Positions 34,960-46,639 of a stretch of 64,000 nt of DNA are shown here, piece after piece (position 1 is the first letter of the stretch; each line of letters begins with the position of its first letter). Source of the stretch: Zygnema cylindricum. Its lineage: Eukaryota > Streptophyta > Zygnematophyceae > Zygnematales > Zygnemataceae. A program made the translations under genes and the position numbers. Below the pieces are notes generated by a model. That model was not told the origin of the DNA and did no database searches. It saw only the letters and a list, made by a program, of their open reading frames with translations. The stretch covers positions 146,621 to 210,620 of the forward strand of contig JBBHKE010000323.1 in NCBI GenBank assembly GCA_037447655.1, read 5' to 3'.

Positions 34960-35583
34960 AAGAAATGCAGGATAAATTAAAAAGCACGATGGTAACCCAT
35001 CTGAGTCCAGGGTACAAAAGGGGTGGCATGGCCAAAACTGAAAATCTACAATAAAAAACAAATAGAGCGATGGGACCACAAAAAAAAAAAAAAAAAAAAA
35101 AAAAAAAACAAATAACAAGGAAAATAAAAGCACCCAAACTCAAAATGAAAAGCACGACAACTCAGAAAACCAAAACTACAACCCCAACCCCAAATTAATT
35201 AAATATCTACGAAAAGCAACTCCGTAAGTCCCCCCAGCCTGGAGGAGCACGTTGAGGGAGTTATGGAACACGACGACAATCCATAACCCCAACCGCCGAT
35301 CGGAGGATAATAGAAGCATGCACTCGCTGTAAAGCCACCGATAAACGTTGACGATAAAAAGAAGTAAGGACTGAAGGAGGAGGGCTCCCAGGTCCTCGGC
35401 ACTCGAAAGCACGTCGAGCACAAGTACGGAGAAACTCGTCCAGTGCAACACCCAAACAACCAAAGATATCGACCGCCATCGGAATAAAGTCATCCATGGG
35501 GTCCCGGTGGGCATAATCACGCTCCTTCGCCTTAGCAGCATCACGAACTGCCACCCCAACATGTCGAGCCGCCTGACCAACAA
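34960..35583 (-). pseudogene. LINE 3' end with C-terminal coding remnant, reverse copy
   Basis: On the reverse strand the frame at 35554-35261 reads VRDAAKAKERDYAHRDPMDD and continues with FIPMAVDIFG, ALDEFLRTCARRAFE, SFYRQRLSVALQRVHASI. This is the better preserved copy. The 3' part has a long T-tract (reverse of the A-run at 35079-35108), TTTTGTACCC, CTCAGATGG and the hairpin GATGGGTTACCATC (34988-35001), then TTTTTAATTTATCCTGC. The upstream part of the LINE is missing (5' truncation). Confidence 0.62.
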
Positions 35584-36718
35584 CTGTAGCTGAAGTATAG
35601 GGCTCTATTTGCTACTGTACTTTATGGGAATGTGTACCCAAATTTGTGTTGGATGCATAAATTAATGTTAATGTCTTGTTGGCGTTATGCCCATGAACCT
35701 ATCACACTATTCAAAAACCTTCCAAATTAGCAATGTTGTGTATCGGTAGCCTTCAATGGAAAACCGATATGTACCGTTTTTGACCTATATATCTCGGACC
35801 GCATTTCATACTTACGGTTCCGTATTTCGTACTGAAAGCACTGTACACTTGTACCATACCCTGACGTACAATTTTTTTCAAACCTTCCCCCCCACAAGGG
35901 GGTATATAGCCGCGGAAAATCTAGTGGCCCATTTAGGTCGTCACGCGTGAGATTTACCGAAAAAGACAAGAAATTTAAGATCGTTCACCGTCAAAAATAG
36001 TAATTATCTGGTCCACGTAAAACAGCGTTAAAAAATTATAGTTTCTGAAATATTTTTGTTCTTCCCGTATTTTTTTTATTTTTGTATCTTTACGCCACGT
36101 GGCGTGGTCACTACAGTACTGTACTGTACTGTACTGTACTGTACTGTACCATAGGTTCAATGTGCGTACGGCCCCCGACTTTAGACTGAAAAGTTTTAAA
36201 AATTATTTAAAGTGCCGGCCTCTGTCGGGCACCAAAAATTTACAATGACAAGCGTGCGCTCAGCAAAGATGGTGTGCCCGGTCTTCGTGACACTCCAACT
36301 CCCACACTAAAATGCTCACTCCCAAAAAACTTCAAATCCGTACTAATGTACTGTAATGTGTACGGCTGTTCTGCTATACAACCGTAATACATAAGCCAGT
36401 TTGAGCGTAGAACCCCTTCTAGCGCTGTCTTTTGTGTTTTTGGTTCAGGACAGTACAGTACAGCTGTACCAAGCAGTTAAAATGTCCGTACACCAAAAAA
36501 CTTGCCGAACCTTCAAACATGTGAAGGAGTCGTACGGCCGTCACCGTTCGATTGCTTGCCCCGGAAAAAATATCCAACGGTCGTTCACAAAGTTAAATGC
36601 CTTATAAGCTTTAACTGCCCGAAAAATGTTAACCTCACTGACACTAGACAGGAACTTGTAGCGGCCAGTTTTGTGGCCGTTGGGAAACCTGGAGGTACAG
36701 TACAGTACAGTAGTAAAG
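35584..36718. other. Intergenic with GTACT microsatellite
   Basis: No gene is seen. GTATCGGTAGCC at about 35734 matches the element end near 7075 (inverted). A run of about seven GTACT units occupies 36113-36149. Shorter AGTAC/GTACA runs are at 36452-36470 and 36696-36712, next to the MITE pair. Confidence 0.55.
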
Positions 36719-36925
36719 TACACCGTGTACTGCTATTAGTATCGATTTTTTCTTCGCCACTTGAAACATTTTTTGTCCGTGCACATTTGTCCTTTTAGGT
36801 GGACCACCAATCGGAAGGTGAGGATCTTGCCTTTCAATCGCAACCGTCGGATTTAATATCCGACAAGTGTGAACGTAAAAACAAATTAAGTGGGCGAAAA
36901 AACATTTAACACTACTACAGTACAA
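36719..36925. mobile_element. MITE, first of a tandem pair
   Basis: The left tip is TACACCGTGTACTGCTATTA, then TTCGCCACTTGAAACATTTT and GTCCGTGCACATTTGTCC. The right arm has GACAAGTGTGAACGTAAAAA and TTAAGTGGGCGAAAAAAC. The centre has CCAATCGGAAGGTGAGGATC against CTTTCAATCGCAACCGTCGG. The right tip merges with the next element. Confidence 0.75.
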
Positions 36926-37140
36926 CGTGAATTTTATGAGTGCTGATATTTTTTTCGTCTCTTTAAACATCTTTTCTCCGTACACGAATGTCGGTTTCTA
37001 GATCTGACGGTTGCGATTGAAAGATAAGATACTCACCTTCCGATTGAGGGCCTCAAGTTGAAAATCGGACAAGTGTGTACGGAGAAAAAATGTTTTAAGT
37101 GGTGGAAAAATTATTAACACTAATAGCGATACACAATGTA
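36921..37140. mobile_element. MITE, second of a tandem pair
   Basis: The left tip TACAACGTGAATTTTATGAG is diverged. The arms are TTTTTTCGTCTCTTTAAACA / TCTCCGTACACGAATGTCGG against CCGACAAGTGTGTACGGAG-like complements and TTTTAAGTGGTGGAAAAATT. The right tip ACACTAATAGCGATACACAA is close to consensus. Together with its neighbour it makes a head-to-tail pair with a short overlap. Confidence 0.78.
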
Positions 37141-37259
37141 ATGTAGTTTACCGTACTGTACTGTCGCGACACACGGTGAACTGTACTTTCTGTAATTTTT
37201 TGGCGTATACCAGAAGACCCCACTACATCATATCTTCTCCGGATCCGCAATCATTCCCA

Positions 37260-37350
37260 AAAATTCAAATCGAGACGGCTCTCCCTCTCTCTCTCCTCCC
37301 ACTCACTCCCTCTCTCTCCCCCCCTCCTCGTTATTTATTTATTTTTATTT

Positions 37351-37386
<36 letters not shown>

Positions 37387-37720
37387 GCATTTCTTGATTT
37401 CCCTTCTCAATTTGTCGTTTTATGACACAGATAACTACATCGAAGAAAACTTATAAGTTGGCTTAGAGTATATAAATTCCGTCTTTGTTCTCCTCCCTCC
37501 CTCCTTTTCTCTCCCTCCCCCTCTCTCTCCATCTCTCTCTCTACCTCTCTCTCTACCTCTCTATCTACCTCTCTCTCCATTTCCCCCTCTCTTTCTCCCT
37601 CTTTCTCTATCTCCCTCCATTCCTTTCTTCCCCTCTCTCTCTCTCTCTCTCTCCCTTTCTCTCTCTTTCCCTCCCTCTCACCATCTCTCTCCCTATCTCT
37701 CCCTCTCAATCGATTCATCC
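37260..37720. repeat. CT-rich and poly-T tract
   Basis: A CT-rich block (37270-37330), a T run of about 33 (37351-37385), then a second CT-rich block (37490-37720). The region from there to 38494 is AT-rich, with T/C/A runs and many TTTAAACC words; it is probably the promoter or 5' leader of the next gene. No other gene is seen. Confidence 0.75.
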
Positions 37721-38494
37721 CTTAAAATTCTATTTTCAGGATCTTTCCTTATGTAAGAATATAGTTTCCCTCAATTTTCCCCCTTTTTCCCCCTTTTTCC
37801 CCTTTTTCCCAAATTTCTTTTTTTCCCCCAAATTTTCCATTTTTTCTTTTCTCATTTAACCCCCTTTTTTTTTCGTGTAACCATTATTTAATTTTTTCTT
37901 CTCACCAATTGAGGTTTTCATCCCAATTTTTAACTTTGATTCCTTTTGTAAACAATATTTATATCTAAATGGTACTCCAAAAATATGAACAAAAATCAAG
38001 ATATAAACTAAAATCATAATAAAAATAAGAATAAGAATAAAAATCAAAAATAAATTTTGACGCTCCCATCTTCACTTCTATGTAAAAATTTCAAATCTCA
38101 ACCTCGACTCCTAAATTATAACTTTCAGTTTTTTCTCTTAAACTGATACTTAAAACCCTAAAGAAATTTTTAAACCCCTTAAACCCCAAAACTGTTCTCT
38201 TTTTAAAACTTGTTTATCCAGTCCCTTCTTTTTCTTTCGTAAACGTCAAAACTTCACTTTTTTAAACCGGTTTGAACGCGTTTAAAGCCATTCAAACCCA
38301 TTTAATGCCTTCTAAAACTTCCTATCTTAATGTCAAAACCTTCGAAAATCCTAAAATTGATTAATTTTTTCAAGTGTTTATCTACTTTTCCTTTTTTGTC
38401 TTTTGTTAATGTCAAAATATCACTTTTTTAAACCCATTGTTTGCACCCACTTTTTTTGGCGAAAAAATACCATTCTTGTTCACATTTCAAAACC

Positions 38495-40417
38495 ATGAGT
38501 TTTAAAGGTTCTAAAGGGGGTGTAAGAGGATTTTTAGTCGGTGGAAAGGGGTGGAATCGTTTTTTAATTTGTACTCTTTGGCTTTCAATTAGTACAACTT
38601 GGGCTCTTATCCACTTTATTCAAGGATCTCGACACGTGTCACAAAAAGAAAAAAGCTCGGTAGTTATAAATACCGTTTCCGAGTTCCAGGGAACGGAAAA
38701 TGGGTCTTTTGCGAACAAAAATTTGGTGCGAATAAATTTGGGATCAAGGGAAAAAATGGGGAGTGAGAGGAAGTTAATAAATTTGCACCCGAAAAGAGGA
38801 GTTTTAGAAGATGGAGAAAGAGAAGTAGACGAGGTTGGCAGTCGAGTTTTCGACGGTAGCGAAAGAGAAGACGAGTTTGAGAAAAAAAACCGTCGAATTC
38901 AAAGTGAAGAAAGTGAAAGTGAAAGTCAAATGGGGAGTGAGGTTGGAGAAATTAATGAGGGTGAGGTGAAATTGTATGAAGAAAGTATGGGAGATTTGAA
39001 TTCAAATAAGTTTACGGCAAAAGACGAGGGAGACGACAGTGGCAGTAAAAGTTTGGAGGATGAAAATGGGTCCGAAAAACAACTTGAGCATAAAGGTTTA
39101 TCCTTTTTGACAGAAGAAGACAAGAAGGTCAGCGAAACTGCAAAAAATATGGAGGACAATAAAAGAAATGAAGAAAACGAAGAAAATGAAGAAAACGATG
39201 AAAAAGAAGAAAAGGAAGGAAAGGAAGAAAACGAAGAAAGCGAGGAAAAGGAGGAGGATGGAGAGGATAAAGGAAGTGAAGGAAACGAAGAAAATGACGA
39301 AGCCGAGGAGTTACGGCGAATGTTGAGTGACGTAAAATTGGCTGTAAATAGTTATCGAGAAAATCAAGCTCTTGAAAGGTTTTGGAATTCGGCGGAACAT
39401 GCAGGAATGCAAGATGAGGAGGGAGATAAAGAAGAGGGAGAGAACGGAGAGGGAGACAAAGGAGAGGGAGGTGAAGGAGAGGGAGGTACAGGAGAGGGAG
39501 GAACAGGAGAGGGAGAAAAGAGAGAGGGATACGGGGGATTAGTGAATGAGAAAGAGTTCATGGAGGTGAAATCAGACGAAGATCTGACAGCTGGAGGAAA
39601 ATTAGGAAAGAGTGAGAGAGAGAAAGAGTACGGAAAGAGCACGGTTTTGGAGGGAGAGAGAGAAGATTCCGAGGCGATTACAGTTGAAAAGTTGCATAAA
39701 GATGTGAAGGAGTTGGTAGAATTGGAAGAGAGAAAGGAACAGAAAGTGAATGAGAGAACAAATATAGCGAATAGTGGAGAAAAAAGTGAAATGGGCGTTG
39801 GGTTTTCTGGTGAAACTCGTAAAGCAAGCAAGTCTGAGAAAATTGCGAGAGAGGGTGGGGGAGAGGGAAAGGGAGTGGGAGAGAGAGCGGGAGAGGGAGA
39901 GGGAGAGGGAGAGGAGTGGGAGAAACCGGAAAAGGTTTGGGTATCTCCAAAAAGTTGTGGGACAGTGGAGGAAATGGGGGAAGCTTCCGTCGGAGACATT
40001 CGAATTGCCAGTCTCCAGGTTCGAAAATTGATTCGAGAGTACATAAAAGAACACGGTGAGTGGCAGAAAAGGACAAACAAAAAAATGCTTTTTTTCATCA
40101 TCTTATGTTGTTTGGTCAAAACAGAAAATTACTTTGGTGAAGCATCGTCCGATCCTACATCGCTTCCCCTCTCCCTCTCCCTCTCCCTCTCCCTCTCCTT
40201 TTCCTTCTCTCTCTCCCCGTCCTCTTCTGCCTACCCTCCCCCGCCCTATCCTTCTCCCAGCCCTCCTTTCAAAATTTGTTTTCTGGATGAAACATAACTT
40301 TTGTTAAGCATCGGCCAATCCTAATCTCTTTTAGTCTCTCCTTAACCCCCTCCCGCTCCCCTCCTAAACCTCCTTTCAGCACTCCTTTCAGCCCTCCTTC
40401 CAACCCTCTCTCCCTCT

Positions 40418-40480
<63 letters not shown>

Positions 40481-40492
40481 TCTCTCTCTCTC

Positions 40493-40543
<51 letters not shown>

Positions 40544-43500
40544 CCTTTCCTCTTCCTGTCTTGTTGTCCTACTTTCTCCTCCAACATCCATGCTTAAATG
40601 GACCTGAACACCTCTCCTTTCTGTTCTCTCTCCTTGTCCTCCTCCAAATTGTCTCTTTCCCTCTCTCATTCTCTCTCACCCTCTCTCTCATTCTCTCTCT
40701 CTCTCTCTCCCTCTTCCTCTCTCTCTCTCCCTCTCTCCCTCTTTTTTCACTCCCTTGGACTTCTCTGGTCCATTAGACAGAAAAAAATGTACGATGAAAC
40801 AAACACTAATATTCAATGAAGTAAAATACGAAAAGATTCGGCGGTTTGTGGTCAAAGGGAAATTACTATTTTTTCTGAGAAAATTAAATTTGCCCAATTT
40901 TATGACGTTTGTTATTTTTTGGGCACTCAAAAGTACCTTTTTTCCATCACAGAGACGTCCGATTATCAATCGTGACACCACCATCGAAAGGTAAGATGGT
41001 TACCTTTTGATTGGTCCTTTAAAAAAAAAAAGGCCGATTGAAAAAGACGATTGAAAAAAACGATTGACATTAAAAGACGTTTTATTGCCTGAAAAACGGT
41101 CAACACTAATAGCGAAGGCAGTGTATTTTTTTCGTTTCGTTTCGTTTCGTTTCGTTTCACAGATAAGGGAAATTCATTAAGAACTTTTTGATATCTTGAT
41201 TCGTTTTTTTTTTTAATGTTTGTTTTTTCTTCTGAAACCGCTTTTCTTCTGAACTGTTTTCACTTAAAATTCTCAGAATAGAACTGGATTTCTCTGGTGT
41301 TTTTTTTTTTTAAATCCGTAAACTTTAGTTTTCTTATCATTTATTTATTATTTATTGCTTTTGTTTTGGTGTTTTTCTAGTCATTTCATGTCTTTCCTTC
41401 GAATTTCTCGTTAATTGCGCAGCTTTCTTGTGTCTATTTTGGTCAATTACCGATTCACATTTTACCAATGTTTTTCTTACTAATTCCTCTTACCTCTGCA
41501 TTATTTTTTTATATTATGTTTTTTTTTTTTTCTTTCGATAGGAGGAACTCGAGTACGATCTCTTTCCGAAAAAGAGTTTTGTAAAAGAAATTTTGTGGTG
41601 GGAAAAGGACAACATGATGGGTTTGGAAATAATATGTACAAAATTTTAACTGCCGCTGGATTGGGTATGATGCTCAATAGAACCGTTATTTTGGGAGAAC
41701 AAGGAAAAGACGAAGGATCGTAAGTTACCCAAATTTATCTCTCTCTCTCTCTCTCTCTCTTTCTCTTTGCTTTTTAATCTGTTGAACTCCTTTTGAATTT
41801 ACTTTTAACTATTTTTCGTATCATTATTAATTAGTTTAATACTTCATTTTTATCCCTTTATACTCCTATTTTTTGTCCACTTCAAACTTTTTACGAGCTG
41901 TTATGTAAACAAATTGAAACAAATTATTGCAAACTGGGCGACGATAAATGGAAGTAAATAAATCGAACAAAGTTCACAGCTCAAAGATCCACAAGAAAAA
42001 ACATTCCATCTTTATTTATTTTTTCCGTTTACGACTCCTGTTTCCGTTTAACGGTGTTTCCATATGCGATATATATACATGTATATACATATACATACAT
42101 ATATATATGCTTATATACATATATATATCTATATATGTGTACTTATATGGGGTATAATACAGGTCTACCCATCCAAAATATGTGAGTCAAAGACGACAAC
42201 TTAATTTTCCTTTTGGAGAATACGTGAGCTACTCACCGGAATTAATGAGTATGCAAGAAGTCAAAAGGTTGTGGGTAAAAAACGGGTGTTTGTCACGTCA
42301 CAACCGACCGTTCCGAATGAGAGTGGATTCCTTTGCCAATTTACAAACTTCAAAAAATTTGTGCCAGGATTGGACGAAATGGGACCATCCGGTAATATGG
42401 TGAGTTTAATCAAAGTTAAATTAAAACAAAAACGGGGTTTTTTGGGGTGGATAGGTTTACCGACTGGGAGGAATTGGGAGTAATTTAGGGCGTAACCGGG
42501 GTTAATTTGGTGTTAATTGGGGAATAATTGGAAGTTAATTGAGTTTATTTGATTAAAATGGGTCAGAAAAAACTTAATTGTTTTTCGACAATCGTTTTTT
42601 TGTCTTTGATGATGTATGGTCAAGAATCAAAATCACGACAAAAAAGTTGTTCGAAAAATTTAGGAATGTGCAGTTCACCAAAAATAGTGTGGTTTTAAAA
42701 TTTGTGTGGGTGGAGAAATAAGAGCCTTAATTGGTTACTTTGGGCTGTACTTTGGTTCCATATACACTTTCTATAGTTTTTCTTGTGATCCACAGAAATT
42801 TAGGTGTATACTTTTCCTCTTTTTTTTCGGGGGGGAAGGGGGAGGAATCGGAGTGGAGAGTGTCCTGTTGTTGTCCTTTTTTTCCTCCTCGGACCAGATA
42901 TTGTGTGGATAATATCTGACTGAGTACTGAATAGTACAATTTTCCGTACCATACCTTGTTTCCAAAAACGAGTCGAATTTAGTGTGGAAAACTGCTCCGT
43001 ATGCCAGAAAACGTTTTAGTCGAGATATTATGCTCTTCTTATTGTCCTTCTCATTTTTGACCGAATAAAGTGTGGATAGTTTCCGTTCCTTAACGTTCTA
43101 TTTCTTTCTATCTCTCTCTTTCTCTCCTCTTTCTCTCTCTCTCTCCCCGTCTCTTTTCCTCCCTCTCCCTCTCCTTCAAGATATCATCCTATGTCATAGT
43201 GTGGGTAATGTGTGACTTTTATCCCCCCCTTTTTTTTCTTTTGGTAGTTTTCGAGTGTCTCTGTTCTATTGCACTCATCACATTCTCTCTCATTGTGAAC
43301 CATTTATAGTGTGGATAATGTGTCACTTAAATCCCCTTTTTTGTAAGTTTCCTTAAGGTTTGAAGTGTTTCTGTTCGATTGCACTCTTGTTGAGTCTCTC
43401 TCTCTCCCTCTCTCTCTCTCTCCCTCCCTCCCTCCCTCCCCCCTCTCTCCCTCCCTCCCTCCCTCCCCCCTCTCTCTCTCCCTCCCTCCCTCCCCCCTCT

Positions 43501-46337
43501 CTCCCTCTCTCCCTCCCCCCTCTCTCCCTCCCTCCCCTTCCCCCTTTCCCCTTCCTCACATAAGACCGTTTATAGTGTGAATAAGATGTGATTCTGGTTC
43601 CCTTGTTTTGTCTTTTTTGGTTTTTTCTCTTTTTTTTGTTTGTTTCTTCTCGTTCCTTTTCAGTTCTTTTCGTTTCTTTTCCGTTTCTTTTTGTTTGTTT
43701 CTTCTCGTTCCTTTTCAGTTCTTTTCGTTTCTTTTCCGTTTATTTTTGTTTCTTTTCATCTCTTTTCCTTTTGTTTTCTTCCCTTCTTTTCCTCTCTTGT
43801 CATTCGTTTATTCCTTTACTTATTTATTTGCTTACTTATTCCCTTTCTTTTTATTTATTCCCCCTCTAATTACTTATTCCCTTATTATTACTCATTCCCT
43901 TTCTTTTTACTTTTTCCTTTACTTTTTACTTTTTCCCTTTCTTTTTTTTTTCCCTTTCTTTTTACCTTTTCCCTTTCGTTTTACTTTTTCCCTTTCTTTT
44001 TACTTTTTACCTTTCTTTTTATTTATTCCCTTTCTAATTAATTACTCCCTTTATTTTTATTTACCCCCTTTCTTTTTTTTTAGGTTTTCGGATGCGATCG
44101 ATTCCGCGGCGCTCCAAGGCTTTTTGAAAAACCGATGGAAAAATATGAGGGGTTTATCCACACTAATCATGGGTAAACCGTGGGACCCAAATTCTCGACC
44201 CAATCTCTTCGGAGAACTCGCTTTCACTTTTATCTCTCCCTCTCCCTCCGTCCAAAAAGCCGTGAATTGGACTTTGGGGACTCAGGGAGATCCCGATTTT
44301 GCCCTCCATTTGAGAATGATGAGCTCTAGGTAAAGAAGTCTTTTTTTTTTTTGCTTTTTTTTGTTTTTTTTTTGTTTTATTGTGTTTTTTTTTGTTTTTT
44401 ATTTTTTGTGTTTTTTTCTTTTTGTTCTCCATCTCCATCTCCCTCTCTCTCCATCTCCATCTCTACCTCTCTCCCTCTCTCTCTCTCCCTCCATCTCCCT
44501 CTCTCTCTCCCTCTCTCTCACACACTCCCACTCTCTCTCTCACTCTCTCTTTTATAGCCCCATTAAACCCCATTTAAGAAATCCCAAAAACCCCAAAAAA
44601 ATGTCTTTTTCTGCAGTCCCTTGAAGGCGAAATCTGATCGCCGGATTGATCTCCTCGACTGACTGAAAGGTTTTTGATCTGAGATTCTTTTTTCCTTTTT
44701 CGGACTCTGAAGCGAACTCAATTGAGGCGGGTCTCGATGTCGGCAGCGATCCGGCGATGCCGCAAGGCTGACGCCATTGATGTTTGATCGACTTCAACCG
44801 ATCGGATTTCTTCCCCTTCCCCCTCCCCTTTCCTCCCCCCCCCTCCTCTCCTCCGGTTTTGTTTTTGTTTTTCTTTTTCTTTTCAAATTTCAAAACTTTT
44901 AAGGTAAAAAATTTCATGCACTCCCTCTCCCTCACTCTCTCTCTCCCTCCTCCCCTCAGGTTCCCAAGGGACGGTCGGCCGACTGGGGCCCTCTCCCTCG
45001 CTGGGTGGCCATCGTTGATTTTTTTTTGGCTGCCCGAACTCGCTTCGGAATTTTTTCGGGCAGCGGGCAGCGAGTGGCCTCCACTTTTGTCCAGCTGGCG
45101 GCCGCCTACGGGGGGGCGAATCGCCTAGGTAGGGAGGGAAGGGAGGGAGAATGAGGAGGGAGGAGGGAGAGGGAGGGGGAGGAAGAGAGGGAGAGGGAGG
45201 GAGGGAGGGGGAGGGTGAGGGGGAGGGGGAGGATGTTAAAATATATGAGGTTCACGAAAAAAAACAAGCCTCGAGAAAAGTACGATCCGCACTAATTACG
45301 GTGAATGGAAAATATTCATAGTAGATAGGTATAAAGAGGAACGGAAACTGAAACGAAATGAAATTAAACGGACACTGAACGGAAACTTAGAAAGCGAAGA
45401 ATGATTTCTCGTTGGAACTTCAAAAAAAGGTATCTTTACCTGTGTTTTTTTGTTTCATAATTTGTTTTGAAACGTAAACAGGATTTTAAATTATCACCGA
45501 GTACATCCTCCTCCTGAAATTGTTTCAGAAGAGTTTTTAAATATGTAGTTGTTGACCAAAAGATATATTGAAATCAAGCATTTCAAATTAAATGTTTTTG
45601 CGTTAAAAATAAGAATGAGAAATTTTATAACTCTGTTGTCTTTCGCTTTTATCACTTATACTGACGCTTTGTTTTTCTTTGTCTTTCTTTTCCTTTCCCT
45701 CTCTTCTTTCTCCAATTCAAAACCTTTTTTCCTTCCATTTTCCCATGTCCTTGTTCTTTTTTTTTTTGCCGCATCATTCTTTCCCTTTCCATTTTCCATT
45801 TCCCTCTCCCTCGCCCTTGCCCTTGCCCTCGCCCTTGCCCTCGCCCTTGCCCTTCCCCTCTCCCCCTCCCTCCCCTCCCTCCCCTCCCTCCCTCTTTCCC
45901 TCTCCCTCCCTCCCTCTCCCTCCCTCTCCCTCCCGGAAGCCTCCGACGGAAGCGACGGCGGGTACCGATTCTATAGTAGTTTCCAAAAAGGTCTTTTAGA
46001 TCGAGGTTTACGGAAACAAAGTGGGAGAGGCCATGGATGGCATACCTTCGGAGGTCCTTTGAGTTGTGAAAACCAAGAGAGACAATGTTCTCTCACTTCC
46101 CTCCTCCCCTATGCTTGGTGGGACGCCCCGTGGCAATCTCCCTTGAAGAGGCAAGTGCGCGATTTGCGGAGTATTGGTTTCAATATGTCGTCGGACGGGA
46201 GAGTGTCGCGTCGCACTGTCGAGAAGTTTTGTTCGGTTTGGAGGGAGACGGAGGCGGAGGTGTGGGAGTTGGAGTTGCCGAAGTGTAAAGAGATTACGGT
46301 GTTCGATGCGTGCACACCGCCGAGCAGTGTCGAGTGA
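38495..46337 (+). CDS. Fucosyltransferase-like type II membrane protein with Glu-rich stem
   Basis: Supported exons: 38495-40055, 41542-41719, 42163-42399, 44084-44329, 44960-45128 and 45940-46337. The start ATG (ACCATGAG context) gives a basic head and a signal anchor [20 protein letters not shown] (23-42). Residues to about 480 are an acidic, repetitive Glu/Gly/Lys stem. The catalytic part has a Gly-rich nucleotide-sugar loop [27 protein letters not shown] (the R-containing motif of GDP-fucose enzymes), then [20 protein letters not shown], the 'SxxS.F..laa..gg' closing motif, and GPLSCENQ. This suggests a Golgi fucosyltransferase; the CAZy family is not resolved. Exons 4 and 5 do not match in phase (2 versus 0), so a small exon between 44330 and 44959 is missing from this model, or there is a frameshift. 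An in-frame start 18 codons upstream (38441) is also possible. Confidence 0.68.
40395..40545. repeat. (CT)n microsatellite in fucosyltransferase-like intron 1
   Basis: Nearly pure CT repeats over about 130 bp. Other CT blocks are at 40160-40215 and 40640-40745. Between 40830 and 41120 lies a degenerate MITE-like piece ending ACACTAATAGCGAAGGCAGT. A (TTTCG)n run of about six units lies at 41129-41158. Confidence 0.75.
42880..43590. repeat. AGTGTGGATAATGTG tandem-like repeats in intron 3
   Basis: The phrase (T)AGTGTGGATAATGTGTCACTT recurs in variants at about 42902, 42980, 43068, 43197, 43309 and 43572. Some copies are followed by ATCCCCTTTTTT, then GTGTCTCTGTTC.ATTGCACTC and a CT tract, which defines an imperfect unit of about 110-120 bp. 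Confidence 0.6.
43640..44080. repeat. TTTC/CTTTTTA-rich tract with a 59-bp duplication
   Basis: TTCTCGTTCCTTTTCAGTTC followed by TTTTCGTTTCTTTTCCGTTT appears twice (from about 43647 and 43710). It then runs into CCCTTTCTTTTTACTTTTT repeats up to the exon 4 acceptor TTTTTTTTAG. Confidence 0.75.
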
Positions 46338-46529
46338 AAGAGAACACTTTGGTTCGGAGAGGGAGAGGGAGGCGGAGGGAGAGAGAGAGGGAGAGGAAGA
46401 GGGAGAGGGAGAGGGAGAGAGAGCGAAAGGGAGAGAACAGGAGAAATGCAATTTTGAGAGGCTGGAGAAGCTGTAGTGAATCGGTGATATTAAATATATT
46501 GCATGGGCGCCAAATTTTTAACTTTGGAA

Positions 46530-46604
46530 AATGGGCAAGCCGGGGATGTAGCCCGGGACCAGGTGTAAGCCGCACACTAGCTCTACCAACTGAGCTATCC
46601 GACC
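46530..46604 (-). repeat. tRNA-derived sequence (SINE-like or tRNA pseudogene)
   Basis: The reverse strand starts GGTCGGATAGCTCAGTTGG with a good A box (TAGCTCAGTTGG), a D arm GCTC...GAGC and an anticodon-like hairpin GTGT-GCGGCTT-ACAC. The B-box position reads GGGCTACATCCCC instead of GGTTCGANTCC, T33 is replaced by C, and the 3' acceptor strand does not pair well. It is therefore probably not a functional tRNA but a tRNA-derived SINE head or a decayed copy. Confidence 0.6.
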
Positions 46605-46639
46605 GATGCAACCACCCAATACCGAATTGGTACGGCAAT

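Noticed and set aside
39364-40119. 251-codon reverse frame over the glycosyltransferase stem
   Set aside because: It mirrors the Glu-rich coding repeats as Ser/Pro/Phe runs; the + strand frame continues into exons with glycosyltransferase motifs.
43353-43580. Three overlapping frames near 43.4 kb
   Set aside because: They are all translations of one CT tract (Leu/Ser/Pro or Arg/Glu/Gly) inside an intron.
46530-46604. Functional tRNA gene
   Set aside because: The B box and acceptor pairing are wrong and T33 is missing, so it is called tRNA-derived instead.
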